From assembly GCF_020882245.1 (NCBI RefSeq), contig NC_083597.1, forward strand, positions 39,596,652 to 39,660,651: a stretch of DNA of 64,000 nucleotides, in the 5' to 3' direction. A program made the position numbers and the translations under genes. The notes beneath the pieces were generated by a model. It saw nothing but the letters and a program-made list of their open reading frames with translations. It was not told where the DNA came from and ran no database searches. Below, piece by piece: positions 25,101 through 38,119 of the stretch (position 1 is its first letter; the number at the start of each line of letters is the position of its first letter). The DNA comes from Rhopalosiphum padi (taxonomy: Eukaryota > Arthropoda > Insecta > Hemiptera > Aphididae).

Positions 25101-28100
25101 TTGATGTGTCTCGAAAAGGTTTTATTTTACAAATTATATACATTAACTGCAGGACAAAATGGTTTGAGAAAAACTCAACTGGTGTTCATAATTAATATGT
25201 AATAATATATAGGTACATAACATAATCCTATTTTTCAGTTTTATTTAAACATATATTATTTAATCGAATAATTCAAGTTAAAATACATTCATCACCCCGT
25301 TCAGAATCTAAAAAAAATAATAATATATTATATCTATATCTACATTAATATTTAATATCTACCTAGTCAAGTCGCGCGTTTGTATTCTTTAATTTAGCAA
25401 ATGGTAATCGTGTGTCATCGTAAATCATTACGATATTAAAATTATTATCGTAAAACTAATCTGTACCTAATAAATATCTCTGTAATATTTTTCTCTTTTA
25501 TCAAACACGTTTCTAAAGAATCATAGAGTATTGTCTTAATGTTTTCCCTTAACAATATGACTACTGCATTCGAGAATGAGTATCAAAACGTTTATTATGT
25601 TAACTGTGAAATATATAATATAATACGTTGCTCATATAAGTCACTTACTTAATTGAATTCTAATTCTTCTATTTTACATTTACTATAAGTGTACCTACAC
25701 AATGGATAACAATACATCAATATGTTCCCTATTCTTATACACTAAGAGTTATGTACTTGCGTGAAACAGGTGGCATTCACGTCATTATTTACACGGCCCC
25801 CACTTGGTCAGAATTTCATCAGAGGCATAACATTTTAGTAATAATTAACTACTCTAACATTTATTTGAAGTGTAAATCATTATTTTTACGCCGTGCTTTC
25901 GTCAAAAACTGACATTTTAGAATATATATGTAAAAAATATTGGATAATACACTGGTAAGCACTTTCTACTTTGAAAATTTTAACTTTCCATCAGTTATTT
26001 ATAACTAAAATTGAATTAACAAAAATTAGTGAGTGGTAAATTTAAAATAAATTATACTTTCCTACTAATAATTTAATCATTTAACTAGGTTTAATTTGAT
26101 AAATAATATATGAATCATAAAATGGCAATAATGGCATATTCTTTCAGTCTTTCTTTAGAGGATAATAATAAAATTATTAAAATTAAATAATTTAACAACT
26201 GTTTCGTTAAAAATATATTAATACATTTGATTAATAATATACAAATATATAGCTTATAAAGTAATATACACAGTATACATTAAACGTTTTATATCATATA
26301 ATTAAATAAGAATACATTTTTTAAATTTCTTAGAAATAACAATGTTCAAACAGTGATTTTTTTTTTGATTTCTTTGAAGAACGTTTTGTTTATTTTAGCT
26401 GTTATATTAAAGTTGGTACTTAAATTCAACTTCTTTCAATCAATGTATTAATAATTTATAAAATTGTAAACAGTTTAATTTAGATTTTTTTTATACATAA
26501 TTAAATAAATAGGTTTTACATATTTATATTGGCTATTACTTACGCACTATAATTATAACTGTACAAATATAATTACATTAAATGTATATTTATTAATTAA
26601 ATTATTTAAGTTAAAATATTATTTAATAATATGTCCCTACTAACAGTTCAATCGAAGGTTTTTTATTTTATTTAACTTTGTTATTTAGCAGGAACAAATA
26701 GATTGAATACATTTGGATTTAATATATATTTAATTGAATAAAAATTAAATATATTGTACGTTTTTATTTAACCTAATAATATTGTTGTAATAAATAATAT
26801 TGCGCTCAATATTGATCTTAACTTCGGTATAAGGTATAAAAAACACGGTACCTATGTATAGGTACTCTACTAATAAATATGGTGTAAAAGTTATACAATT
26901 ATAAATAGATTCTTTTTTCAAATATTATATAAAAGAATTTTTAATTTTTCGTACATTAAAACCACAAAAATGTACTTAAAAAAGAGTGTCTTATGTTTAA
27001 AAATGAATTATTATATCTAAATTAGTAAAATAATAAAAACCATTTTAGTTTTTGCGTATAGTAGTGATTTTCATATTCCATAAAAGTCTCGAGGATAATC
27101 AAATATTGCATTATATACAATTACAAAATTACTTATATGTAGATACGTGTTTACACACTTTTCAGATTAGAAATGTTTAAATATTTTTTAATAGATACCG
27201 ATACTTACCACCTACATTTATAAAAATCCAATTAAATATAATAGCCAATAATTTACTTTTTTGCTTTATTTATTGTAAATTAATTTAAGCGCTATTGCTA
27301 TTAAATATTAAAGTAAAATATTTTACAATAAAAGTAGGTACTATTTTAAAGTATTTAAATAGTATATTAAAGATATCATAAAAGTATCTATTTTAAATAT
27401 TATCAATATTTTTTTATAATATGGCGAAAAAATGAATTATAATGAATTATAATAATATAATAATAATTAAATTTGAATTATAATTATTATAATAATTAAT
27501 AGATACGTTTATGCATTTGTAATTTACTCATACTTCAATACATCATAATATGAATATTAATAATATTATAAATACACGTATAAAAAAATTATCTCAATAG
27601 GTCTATCTTCTTAATAGTGTAAAAATATAAAGCAATGCATTTTTATTAAATTTTTTTTTTTTATTTTTCATTTATATTAATACACATTTCACTGAATTTT
27701 TTAACTTAAAAATAAGTGTAACATAAAAGTGCCAAGAGGGATTAAAAAACGTTATATTCAAATTAAATGTATATTGATAATATAACATATGACAAGCATA
27801 AAATAATATAATATATTATATTATATTTTTCGCTATAGTAAGCTATAGTAGTCAAAATTTATAATACATATGTCAAAATTAAAGTTTTTAAATTAAAATT
27901 TAAAAATTTTGGTAGTAGAAAATTGTTTTAAAATTATCTGTTATTAATATACAAACAATATTGGGTCCTTACCTTTTATTATTATTATATTTAACCATAA
28001 TGTTTATTTTTAAATATTTTAAATTTGTGCCTTATATAGTTACGCACAAAAATAAAAATATTCAGTGCTACTTACACCTAATACATTTAATTATTTTTAT

Positions 28101-29240
28101 GCTAGCCGCTAGGTACCTACATATAGGTAATACATATATATATTATAATATTTTGTTCGTTATTATTGCGGACTGAGGCCTTATTGTAATCATTAATCAG
28201 TAAGTACCTACCTACCTATGTTTTATAATGTCTTTTTCTATCAAGTCTTTATTTACTATTATATTCGTCTAATTATATTATAATTCTAAATTGTAGATTT
28301 TGGTTTTTTATTAAATGTATACACTTTCCCCGCCTTTTTATGCATATTATATTATCCTCGACATTAAAATAAGCATGAAAACAAGAACTAAAAATGTTTG
28401 TACGCATCATTTTATTCATAATATATTTTTTTTACCATTTTTGATAAATAAATTGATGTTGAAATAAAAAAATTTTGTGGGAAACAAATCGTAATAATAA
28501 CAATGTCACTATGTTAAGTTACAGGTCAGTTTGACATGCAGACATGCAGTAAATTTATTTCTAAATGAACACAATTCTAGTTATAAAAATGTATCAACTT
28601 GTTAAAATATTTAAAACATATTTAAGTTTACATTTTTTTTACAGTGTTAGCTGTTGCCCTTGTTGGCTCGTTTCCATATTAATAAAAGTCCGCAAAGACT
28701 ACATTTAAAACTCTAAATTTGCAATAATAACAATTTTGTATTACGATATTTTCTGTTGGTAATGATAAATTTCTCTAGTAATCTTGTAAAACAAGTACTT
28801 GTATGCTTGTCCTATAGGTCATATGAATATATAATATTAAATCTACAAGATCCGTTGATGCAAAATCGTAGTGCAACTAACTTTTGATTGTACATATATA
28901 ACACTTTGGGTACGATAATTCCTTTTTATATTTTAATAAACTAAGTGCAACAGGAACATATTTGTTTATTTGAAAACCAATTACAGCAAACATTTGCAGA
29001 AAGAATTTCGTCTTACCATAAACTAAAAGATATAACATTGACTGCAATTTGGAAAAGCGCTTATCAGATAATCGATAAGTAATCGAATGCGAACCACAAT
29101 GAGATGGTAATTTTACTTTCAATATTAATTTGACCGTAATTCGTCTATTGTGGCTGTAACTCGGACATAATGGATAAACCCTTCAGGATATTCTGCATAT
29201 AAGGTACGAACACGTTCGCACTATACGCATTAAATATAGC
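22200..29240. other. Gene desert, AT-rich
   Basis: After the actin promoter, about 7 kb hold no supportable exon. There is an (ATT)n run near 22,315-22,340 and extended A+T-rich sequence, extreme at 26,000-28,300, where most reading frames are short and low-complexity. A splice-acceptor-like tract followed by a short open stretch at about 28,630-28,685 is not convincing. Confidence 0.5.
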
Positions 29241-29249
29241 ACTTTTAAT

Positions 29250-30063
29250 GGGAGATGATATTTTGCGCCAATTTTATTACCTGTAATATGCGCCACCAAT
29301 AGGTAAATTTAAATACGTATGTAATTTGAGGCGCTCACGAATTGTTTCCCATTTGACCCTCAAATTGCCTACCGATTAATGTTGAACATTACGGAAATCG
29401 ATTTTTAAATCGATATAGTACCCGTAAAACTATCGATAATCTAAGTATGCTATGGGAGGCAATTCGAGTAGACTGTTTGGGTATACTTGAATTACCTCCG
29501 AAAACATCCGGAGGCAATTCGAGTGTCACCGTAATTTGCGCCACGACAGAAAACGAAATGGAATATGTAATCTGCGCCACACTTTTAACAGGTTTAACTT
29601 CAATTGTTGGAATTTAACTAATTTAAGTATACTTATATAGTTATATACATTTATTTATAATTATAATATGGCTGACTTTTATATTTTGGAATTATACTTA
29701 TTAAATACCTACTTTTTTTTTTAATTACTTTTTATTAATTTTCTAGAAATGTTTAACTATTAAAATTAACTTGATTGATCAACGGTTAAAAATACAATAT
29801 GTTAATCTGTAAAAAAATTGTTTAGTTATTTAAAAGTGGCGCAAATTACAATTTGAATAAGCCGAATAATGGCAAAAATCACAAGTTTTGAAGGTACAAG
29901 ATAGCACAGATTACATACCTAATGCCTTTTTATTTAGTTATATGTGACGCAAACTACAACCTTAAAAAGTGGAGCAAATTACCAACATTAATTTTCAAAT
30001 GTGGCACAAATTACATAAATATTTTTTTCTTTGGGTTGTTTTTGGCGCAAATTGCATACGCCC
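29250..30063. mobile_element. 814-bp non-autonomous element with inverted clusters of a 14-bp motif
   Basis: The termini read GGGAGATGATATTTTGCGCC (left) and, inverted, GGGCGTATGCAATTTGCGCC (right); the inner TTTGCGCCA is identical. The flanks CTTTTAAT (29242-29249) and CTTTTGAT (30064-30071) look like an 8-bp target duplication with one difference. The left half carries GTAATTTGCGCCAC-like copies at about 29283, 29321, 29531 and 29567 in addition to the terminus. The right half carries the reverse complement, GTGGCGCAAATTAC-like, at about 29836, 29901, 29944, 29969 and 30001 in addition to its terminus. Near the middle are two copies of GGAGGCAATTCGAGT (29455, 29510) and an inverted relative (about 29485). 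No coding capacity. Subterminal repeats of this sort are typically transposase-binding sites; the superfamily is not clear (8-bp duplications suggest hAT- or P-like). Confidence 0.65.
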
Positions 30064-30079
30064 CTTTTGATGAGCACCA

Positions 30080-31225
30080 AAAAGTACGTTACCCTATAAC
30101 TATGTATATAAGTAAATAAGTATTTAAATCACACTTGTAATATATTATACATTTTTATTTTTGTTTAAATAACATGTACGAAATCGATGATCGAATGAGG
30201 ATGATATTAATATAATATAGTATTGTATGACGTATTGACGTGTAATGTGTAGTGAATAAATGGTAAATCAAGAGTTATTGTAATTCCTGCGGAAGCATAC
30301 TATTACCATCAGCTACCTATATATGCACAGAAAAACTAAAAATATACTCTCAGAATCAGTATAAGTGCATATTTTAACAATTTATGTAAATTAATAATAA
30401 CGCGTGCGTCCATCCAAACCAATATTATATACAATGGTCAATGACTCCCAAACAATAATTTTGATAGATGTTAAAATAAATCTAACTTAACAAAAACACA
30501 GAACTATACTATACTACTATAAAATAATATAATATTATAATGTATTCAGCAAAAAGATTAAACATTAAAAGTGCTCAAATTTAAAGTAAAAATATGCTTA
30601 AAATATGCATTTATATGCATGCAAACTTATAATTACACATCTACATTCGTCTTAGCATAAAACGTATTTATTTCTAACTCGGTTTCATATTAATTGTGTG
30701 ATAGTGTAAAACAAATATAATATAAATACTACAAGTCCCAAGTCCTCTGCACAGTCCGAGTAATGTGTTATATGTATACTTGAATACTTGACTTGGTAGT
30801 TAGTGTCTGTGTATTATATACTTTTGTTAATATTAAACATTCAATATTTTACTCATACGTCGACATTTAGATTTTTGGTTTATGAGTTTTAGAGACACGC
30901 GATATGTGTTTACAACAAATATATTATGTATAATATGTATAAAAAAAACGTTTATCTCTATACACACTCTAATGCGAACACCATAATTGGACCGCTTCTG
31001 AGGATTAAAATAGCACAAGCGATATAACACGAGTATACTTGCACATATACCTACTTATTATATTGCTCGATATTATTTCCACTTACAATTTTTGCAATCA
31101 CAGTTTAACACGAGACATAATATAGCCAATATAGATAAAATGGATAGGTAATTAATAAGAAGTAGGTAGGTACCTATTAAATATTTAGTGTTTATAGTGA
31201 CGTCTTTCGCGAGTAGTATACCTGT
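30080..31225. other. AT-rich intergenic sequence
   Basis: Nothing recognisable; short frames lack family signatures. Confidence 0.5.
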
Positions 31226-31229
31226 CCAT

Positions 31230-31471
31230 CATAAGCGTGACTAGTCCTTTAAGTTAGGGGAGGGGAGGCTAGATTCCTAAAAATGTTTTTTAGCAAATTT
31301 TTTTTAATTAGATTATTATTTATTGTTTCTATAGGTGTTTAAAACTGACGTGAATGATTAATATTGATTATTCGTTTATATGAAACATTATATTTTTTAT
31401 ATTGTAGGCAAACATAAAGTTAATACTAACACCTGCCTCCCCCCAACTAAATTTATCAAGCTCTGCCTATG
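31230..31471. mobile_element. Possible hAT-like MITE, 242 bp
   Basis: The left end starts CATAAGCGTGACTAG and continues to TTAAGTTAGGGGAGGGGAGG. The right end, read inverted, starts CATAGGCAGAGCTTG and continues to TTTAGTTGGGGGGAGGCAGG. The two ends are diverged inverted copies with a one-base offset. No target duplication is visible, so the exact borders are uncertain. Confidence 0.35.
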
Positions 31472-33008
31472 CATAAAAGGAATTTTTCTGTAAGAAAATA
31501 AAAAATATATTCAGTTATGCTTTTCAATAATAAATTAATAAGTAGTATGTATCATAACTCATAACTCATAAGTAGCCATAGTATACCTACGTATTCATGT
31601 AAATTTATTATTAGCTAGGTAACCTATAGATTAAAAATAATTTGATTTCTAGTGTTAAAAATTACTTATATGGTTATGTGGAACGATGTTGGCAAAATGT
31701 CACGAAATTCGTCTTTAAACATAACGAGTATATATTTACACTTTTTATAATATTTAATGTTAAAACATTATACTTATATATTATAGAATATAAAATTATA
31801 CCAATTTGCATGATTTTATAAGTGAAAATAATTCTTGATTTTCAGGACAAATATAATATCACACTAATTATATTTTTATTTTACATTTTTAGTAGAAGAA
31901 ACACGAAAATAATATTATTTCAAATATTGATTCAAATAGGTCAATTTTTTTCTTATACATTTATTTTCCAATTTAACAAAAGCATAACGTGAACTTGGTT
32001 ATTAATCGTCAATGCATATTATTACTGATTAGGTATATAAATAATTAATAATTGTTATTACTAAACTCAATATAATAGCATTAATCAATTAAATACCTAC
32101 ATTAACAAGAATAATATAAATTTCCAGTCGTGTTATGATCGAATTGCCACAACTCACAAGAAATAAAAAATAAAAAATGGAAAGTACTCAATTTAAACAA
32201 AAAATAATACTATAGAGCCGGTTAAGTTAGCTGATCCAGAATTTTATAAGGGGAGAGGAGGCACATTATTTATATTTTCAGTAAATTAATTATAAATTAT
32301 GTATTAAATTTATATAAAATTTCAACACCGATTTTTCGATTATTATATACCTAGGTATTTATTTAGTTTTTAAAATCATATACATATGTAAAGATAAAAA
32401 ATAATTACTATTTTAAAAAACTTCTGTAATCCATCGATGAGGAGGGGGGGTGGTGCCCTTATTCTCCACCCTGAATCCAATATAATCAAGCGGGAATACA
32501 TATTCATTACCAACACCGATATTACAAACTTATATAATTATAATAACTGGATGAAATAGTCAATAGGTAAAAAGAGATGAGTCAACAATACCAAAAATAG
32601 ATAACTATTTTATTATAATAATAACATAATACTTAATGAAAGGGGTTATGGAAAAAAATAGTAATATAAAAAAGTATTTCCTATATCTATGATAATTTAT
32701 TAAGTAAATGTACAGTATCAAAAAGATCATAACTTACTTTAACCTAATAATATAAATGAAAGGCATGTGGACCCTTAGATAATAATCATACCTTTAAATT
32801 TTAAAATAGGTCAATTCACTCTCTAATATCAAAACTAACAGCACATTATTGAAACTGGTGAATGAAAATTTGCTATGTTATAAGTGTGTAAGACAGATAC
32901 AACACATGCTACCCATATTGTCCTCTTAATAAAAATCTGTAATTTATACTTATTTATATGTCAGATGTATCATAAATATACTAGCTATACTTTTATTAGC
33001 AAAAGGAT

Positions 33009-33523
33009 TTGCAAACATTCTTCAAGAAAATAAAAAAAATTTTATTATACAAATATTATCTAATCTTCTTATTTTTACTGACGTATGGTTCAATATTTTG
33101 TAATCAAAAATTGTATGAAACATTGCGATATGTTAATTTACTTATTCCTACAAAAATTAAATGTTTTGCAAAAAAGATAATTATCTATCTAATTGACTTA
33201 AAAATTTGCAAGACATTTAAGGCAATTTTTTCAACTACAGTAAACTACAAAATTAACTTCCATGTATGGACTGTATGGTACACCTTAAATGAATCAGCCG
33301 ATAAAAGTCCTATTGAAATTATGAATTATTTTTCTGAAATGAGGTTAAATAGTGGATTTTGCAAGATATTTAATTTGCATGATTAATATCTATTATACCA
33401 ATAACAATTACTTCAGTGGAGAAATCATTTTCATCTTTAAAAATAATCCATACATATTGTTGTTCAACTCAAACACAAGAAAGAATGAATAACTTAAGTA
33501 TAATATCTATCGAAAAAGAATAA
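33009..33523 (+). pseudogene. Decayed hAT-type transposase (C-terminal part)
   Basis: Around 33,260-33,385 a frame reads toward a hAT C-terminus (VWTVWYTLNESADKSPIEIM). It then shifts frame near 33,383 and continues to a stop at 33,521-33,523 with IPITITSVEKSFSSLKIIHT and ERMNNLSIISIEKE, clearly the hAT dimerisation region (compare the family pattern: P-[VI]-[TS]-x-A-x-E-R-[ST]-F-S-x-L-K-x-I-K). The upstream part (from 33,009) is open but low-complexity. The frameshift and lost residues indicate a dead copy. G-rich tracts at about 32,250-32,450 and 33,797-33,812 may belong to the same old element. Confidence 0.6.
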
Positions 33524-34603
33524 GTTTTCAAATTAAGAGCAAACAGAAATAAGTTTTATGAAGATATTATAAACAAATTGACTAAGAAAGAGATAAGAGT
33601 AGAATTTGAATTCAAGAAAAAAATCAGTTTAGAATGGATTATATTCATTGACAACAAAAAGTTTTATACTACATTTAATTTTTATAATTTATGTACAAAA
33701 ATATGTAAATATTTATTTATTTTTGAAAATTTAAAAGTATGTAAAACAAATAATTTTATTAATATATTTATAGTTGATAATAATTGGTTTCCATAAAGGG
33801 GGAGGGGGGTTCTTAATCAGTTACACATTAACGCCTAATGCCTTAAGTCAAAAAACAGCACTGATGTCAATTATAAATAATGTTCTAACATAATATACAA
33901 TACAAGTTATTGGTCAATTAATTATGTCTTACAAGTTATAAAGTATTTTTTTCACTTGTAATACAATTACCAAAAGGTAGGAATATATTATATGAATACA
34001 ATTTTAATATTCCGATTAATTAATAGTAACAAATAAAAAATTCTGTATAAGCCCAAAATTATTTCCTTATAATTCTATTAATTTAACTTTTATGAAGTAT
34101 ATTTCGTGTCTAGTCCACTCCTATTTTTATTGTTAAATATAATACAATAATTATATATTCAAAAATGTTATCATAAAAAAGCATAGGAAGTAAATAAAAT
34201 TAATGAAAATATTTCTATATTTCAGTCAAAAAAAAAAAAAAATAGAAACTCATGGTTGAGAATAAATGGTGACGTAGGTAGTAGGTTTACAATTAAGTAA
34301 TATATTAATATATAACACTTAGTTGATAATTGATTTAAAAAAATTGGTTTATGAAGGATTTTTTTCTCAAATACGAGATTATAAAGTTTAAAGTTTTACA
34401 CCAATATTAATTATATTCCTATAATTATAATCAACTACACATTAAAGGATTTAAAATATAAAAATTAACTCATTTATATATCATGTATATATATTTAAAT
34501 TTTAAATTAATAGATTTTGTCTAGCAAAGAAAACAGATGTTATTAAAATACTCATGGAAAAACAATAATAAAAGTTATTTATTATTTATACAACATGAGA
34601 ATA

Positions 34604-34609
34604 TTTATT
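34604..34609 (-). terminator. Polyadenylation signal of the POLR1G-like gene
   Basis: AATAAA on the minus strand about 55 bases beyond the stop codon; another copy occurs at 34583-34578. Confidence 0.45.
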
Positions 34610-34662
34610 TAGTTAATTCTTTGAAATTGAAAATGTAATTAATTTAATAAACCTTATGTATT

Positions 34663-37165
34663 TTATTCAATTATCAATTTTTTTTTATTCTTTTTTACTT
34701 TTTTAGGTGTTTCTTTTTCTATCTTAATCTCTTGTTTTACACTTTCGTTGTCAATTGAATTAAAATCAAATTTATTTGATAGTCTTTTAGTAATTTTTGA
34801 CATTAATTCTGATCTTCTTCTCGTTGCATCTTCTATAGTATCAACTGGGAGCAAGGTATTGTTACTTAATTTGTCATTCTTAACTCGATTACACATAATT
34901 AATGTCCCAGCTAAAGGAACCACATCTGAAAATAAAATAAATTTAATTGTTTTTTCAGATGTTTAGCATGCAATTATAATTTAAACTATAAAGATAGTAA
35001 AAAAAATGGTACAATTAATAATTATTATTAAATCAATTTCTTCACATAAATATTTTACTTACTTAAGGATAAATTGCTTGTACTTTCACTAGGAGTTACA
35101 ATAGTAATATTTGTTCCTTCTTCACTTCTGTAAGGAATCAAATCAACTTTATCTGACATTGTGTTTTTAATTTCCAATTTTTTAACATTTTCAAAACTGA
35201 TTGACTGTGAATGTAGATTGTTGATATCTATCTATAACATAACACTAACATTAGTTATTAGCTTATAAACACTAAAAGCAAATTATATTTGCATTATTGC
35301 AGTACATATGATTTTTTTTTTTTTTTATTAAAACTTATTCATTTATAAATAAGATAAAATATTAATATTAATTATTAAAATTTAAATAATTTAAATCCAC
35401 TTAGTTTTAAATTGTAATTAATTGAATAATTATTTTTTACTCAATCAGTGTTTGACCATTGCGTGGATCTAATTAGATCATTATTGAGAATTATAAACCT
35501 AGAGTTTGAGATGAGAAAGGAGTTTTAGGGTTTAGTACCCATTGACTAAACAGTTAATAGTATTTATTAACTATGTACAAGACATAATTTATGGTTTTAA
35601 CATTTTGATTTTAAAATTAAGATACAAAATAGGTCTAAGAATGTAAAATGTTTAATGTTCACTTACATCATCAGGACATTGTAATGTCCAAACTTCATAA
35701 TCTGATAGATTTTCAGAAAACAAAACTCCATTATCTCTTTTTAGTTGAGATGTATCTAATCTTATAAACTGTAAAAAAAAGAATAAGTTAGATAATTAAA
35801 AATAATATTATTACAATTTATTAGTAATTAATACATTACTATAATATCAAATAGTTTTAAACTTCTAGAATGAAAGTTTAAATATATTTACTTATTACTA
35901 ACAATATTTTTGTTTAAGATGCTTGTCCACATTTATACTTATAATGATGCAGGTACGAGGTACCTAATACCTATTTAATCAAATAATGATCTTAGGACAT
36001 TTAAAATTTAAGTATGCTTATAAGTCGACTATATTTAAAATAGTAAATACTAAGATTTTATATAAGGTGATTTATTTAGCATGCTCATCCTAATTTTTTT
36101 TCTTAAGAAATTAATTCTTATTCGTGGAATTTTAAATTTACTACTTATCATATTTAAAAATTTTTAAGACTTATCAACTACATAAGAAGTATTTTGTGGT
36201 GATAAAAACTTCTATTTTTAAAATGAGTACCTTCTCTTATTTTATTGTAAATTATTTAGTAGATAGTTTGACAAATCGTATGTGTCTAACTCAAAATTCA
36301 AATGAGTAGTTTTTCTGTTGTTGAAATCTTTAAAAGTACCATGGATAATAATCCTAAAAAATGATTTTACAAAAATATGAAATATATTTATTATTACAGT
36401 ATTTATTATACTTAGATTAGTTTTATAAATTATAAATGTTGATAAATTATGTAATATAATAATCATGCTAATCAATATTTCAAAATATTAACATTATTTA
36501 AACCCAAAAACTTAAAAGTACGTCTTAGGTACACTTAAATACAGAAGTACCTATATTCTACCATAATTTCTACTTATTTACATTATTTTTCATTTATTAT
36601 ATCTAATTAGGATTCAGAAAAAAAAATGTTCAATATAGGTAATCAAAAAATATCTGTTGAGGTATCTCAACCAAAGATTATACATTATGAACCAATAACG
36701 ATTGCTTAATACGCTCAATTTACCCATGTATTCATTTTTCAAGTTTATTTATGGTAAATGATCAAACTTCTTTATTACAAACGATAACCAGGTTAGGTTA
36801 TGTTTGATGTTTTATAGACACGATCCATTAAGTAGCTGGAACACAGTCCATAAACCTAATCTGGTCTACTACTTACAGATCCTGATTAATGTGACTATTA
36901 GAAAACTAAATTAATGAATATAAATTTGAACACTTGCCTCGACGGGCTTGACGGTAGAGCTGATAGAGGGTTGATAATCGTCCAAGTCAAAATCGTCAGT
37001 GACTTTTTTGATGCCGAAGGCCTGAGATGTGGTCATCGAAAGTTCACTACACGTATCATCTGATTTGAACTTCTTCTGTTTATGTTTGCCGGTGGATGAC
37101 GCTTTGCGTTTGAGGCCGTGTACCCTGATCTTGGTCAGCGAGCTTATGTCAGAAACGTCGTCCAT
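34663..37165 (-). CDS. Probable RNA polymerase I subunit POLR1G/RPA34-like (253 aa, four exons)
   Basis: Exons are 37165-36938, 35768-35667, 35231-35063 and 34925-34663 (stop at 34665-34663); joined they give 254 codons in one frame. Intron 1 has a GC donor (GAG|GCAAGT) and acceptor TTTTACAG; the other two are GT-AG. The protein begins MDDVSDISSLTKIRVHGLKR, has a basic N-terminal stretch (KRKASSTGKHKQKKFK), a central part with YEVWTLQCPDDIDINNL at about residues 100-116, then VVPLAGTLIMCNRV, and a Lys-rich tail (KKVKKNKKKLIIE). The pattern aromatic-E-[LV]-W-x-[IL]-Q-x-P followed by a beta-rich region and a Lys-rich tail is that of the Pol I subunit RPA34/POLR1G (CD3EAP) family, which pairs with RPA49 in the nucleolus. 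The match is short and from memory, so the family name is tentative; that this is a real spliced gene is much firmer. It is head-to-head with RCC1. Confidence 0.6.
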
Positions 37166-37169
37166 CGTC

Positions 37170-38110
37170 ACAGCAGTGTAAACCGTTAACGTAACCAACA
37201 AAATGTATTCGTGAGATGGTGTAAAATGAAATTTGATTGACGTCTGAACTCTCAATATTCCGGCTTGTCTCGAATACACGTGACCAGGACAATATTTACT
37301 CTTCGTACGGAACTGATAACTCCGTGGATATTGATAATATGTAAATCCTTATCTTATTTCATAAACCGCCACGACGTTGATATATTGTTGATAAGACTCC
37401 GCGGGAACAGCTGTTACATCGCGACAGTCCACGGTTTTCCGTTACGAAATCCCCACCTGAAAAATACCGGTGTCGGTTGTGGAGCGGAGGTGAAACGGGT
37501 GTTCGTCTATGGTCGGCCGCCGAGATTGCGCACGAAAAAAAAGACAATTTCCAAAATCCGAATCATACCTCACTTTTACTGTCGAATTGTCGACCACACT
37601 CGAGCCGCTGAAATCATTTTAAACGGACAACGGTCCACACGTTTACACCGCGCGTCCTCTTTTAATCAGTTATTAACTATTATTACTGCTATTACTGTTA
37701 TTATTATTATTTTTATTATTTTTTCGTTTTCCCGCGACGGTGATACGCGTAAATAATTAAACACTAGTTCGGTACTGGCGCTGATAATTTTGACGTCGTG
37801 TGCATCGTTTTTTTAACAACACGCAAGGTTGATATAAAAAATTTAATCGTACCTAGCTACGGTCCTGTACTTTGCTACCCGCCTTTCGAGTTCCGATCGT
37901 TCCGAACCAGCATCTCAATTTGCACGTAATCAGCGTAAATCAATCGCGTTTTTTAACCCCTTCGACAGAACACACCGTCAATCCATATGTGAGTATAAAT
38001 ATAGTATCGTCGAGTTTTGGCGGCAAAACTCGTGAGCGGGAACATGCTCATTAGCCGGCGTTCGCCAGTGAGTTTGCTATGAAACCGGTGGGGTGGGAGG
38101 ACTGGTGTGT
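37170..38110. promoter_or_regulatory. CpG-rich shared upstream region of the POLR1G-like gene and RCC1
   Basis: Composition rises in G, C and CpG between the minus-strand start codon at 37165 and about 38,110, then falls back to AT-rich. A splice acceptor directly before the RCC1 ATG implies a non-coding first exon upstream. Donor-like GTGAGT sites at 37,989 and 38,068 would place that exon here, which makes this a bidirectional promoter. No TATA box stands out. The assignment is inference from composition and splice sites. Confidence 0.4.
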
Positions 38111-38119
38111 GACTTCTTT

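Noticed and set aside
28630..28685. Acceptor-like tract followed by a short open stretch and AATAAA, resembling a tiny terminal exon
   Set aside because: There is no upstream exon to join it to, and such combinations arise easily in T-rich DNA.
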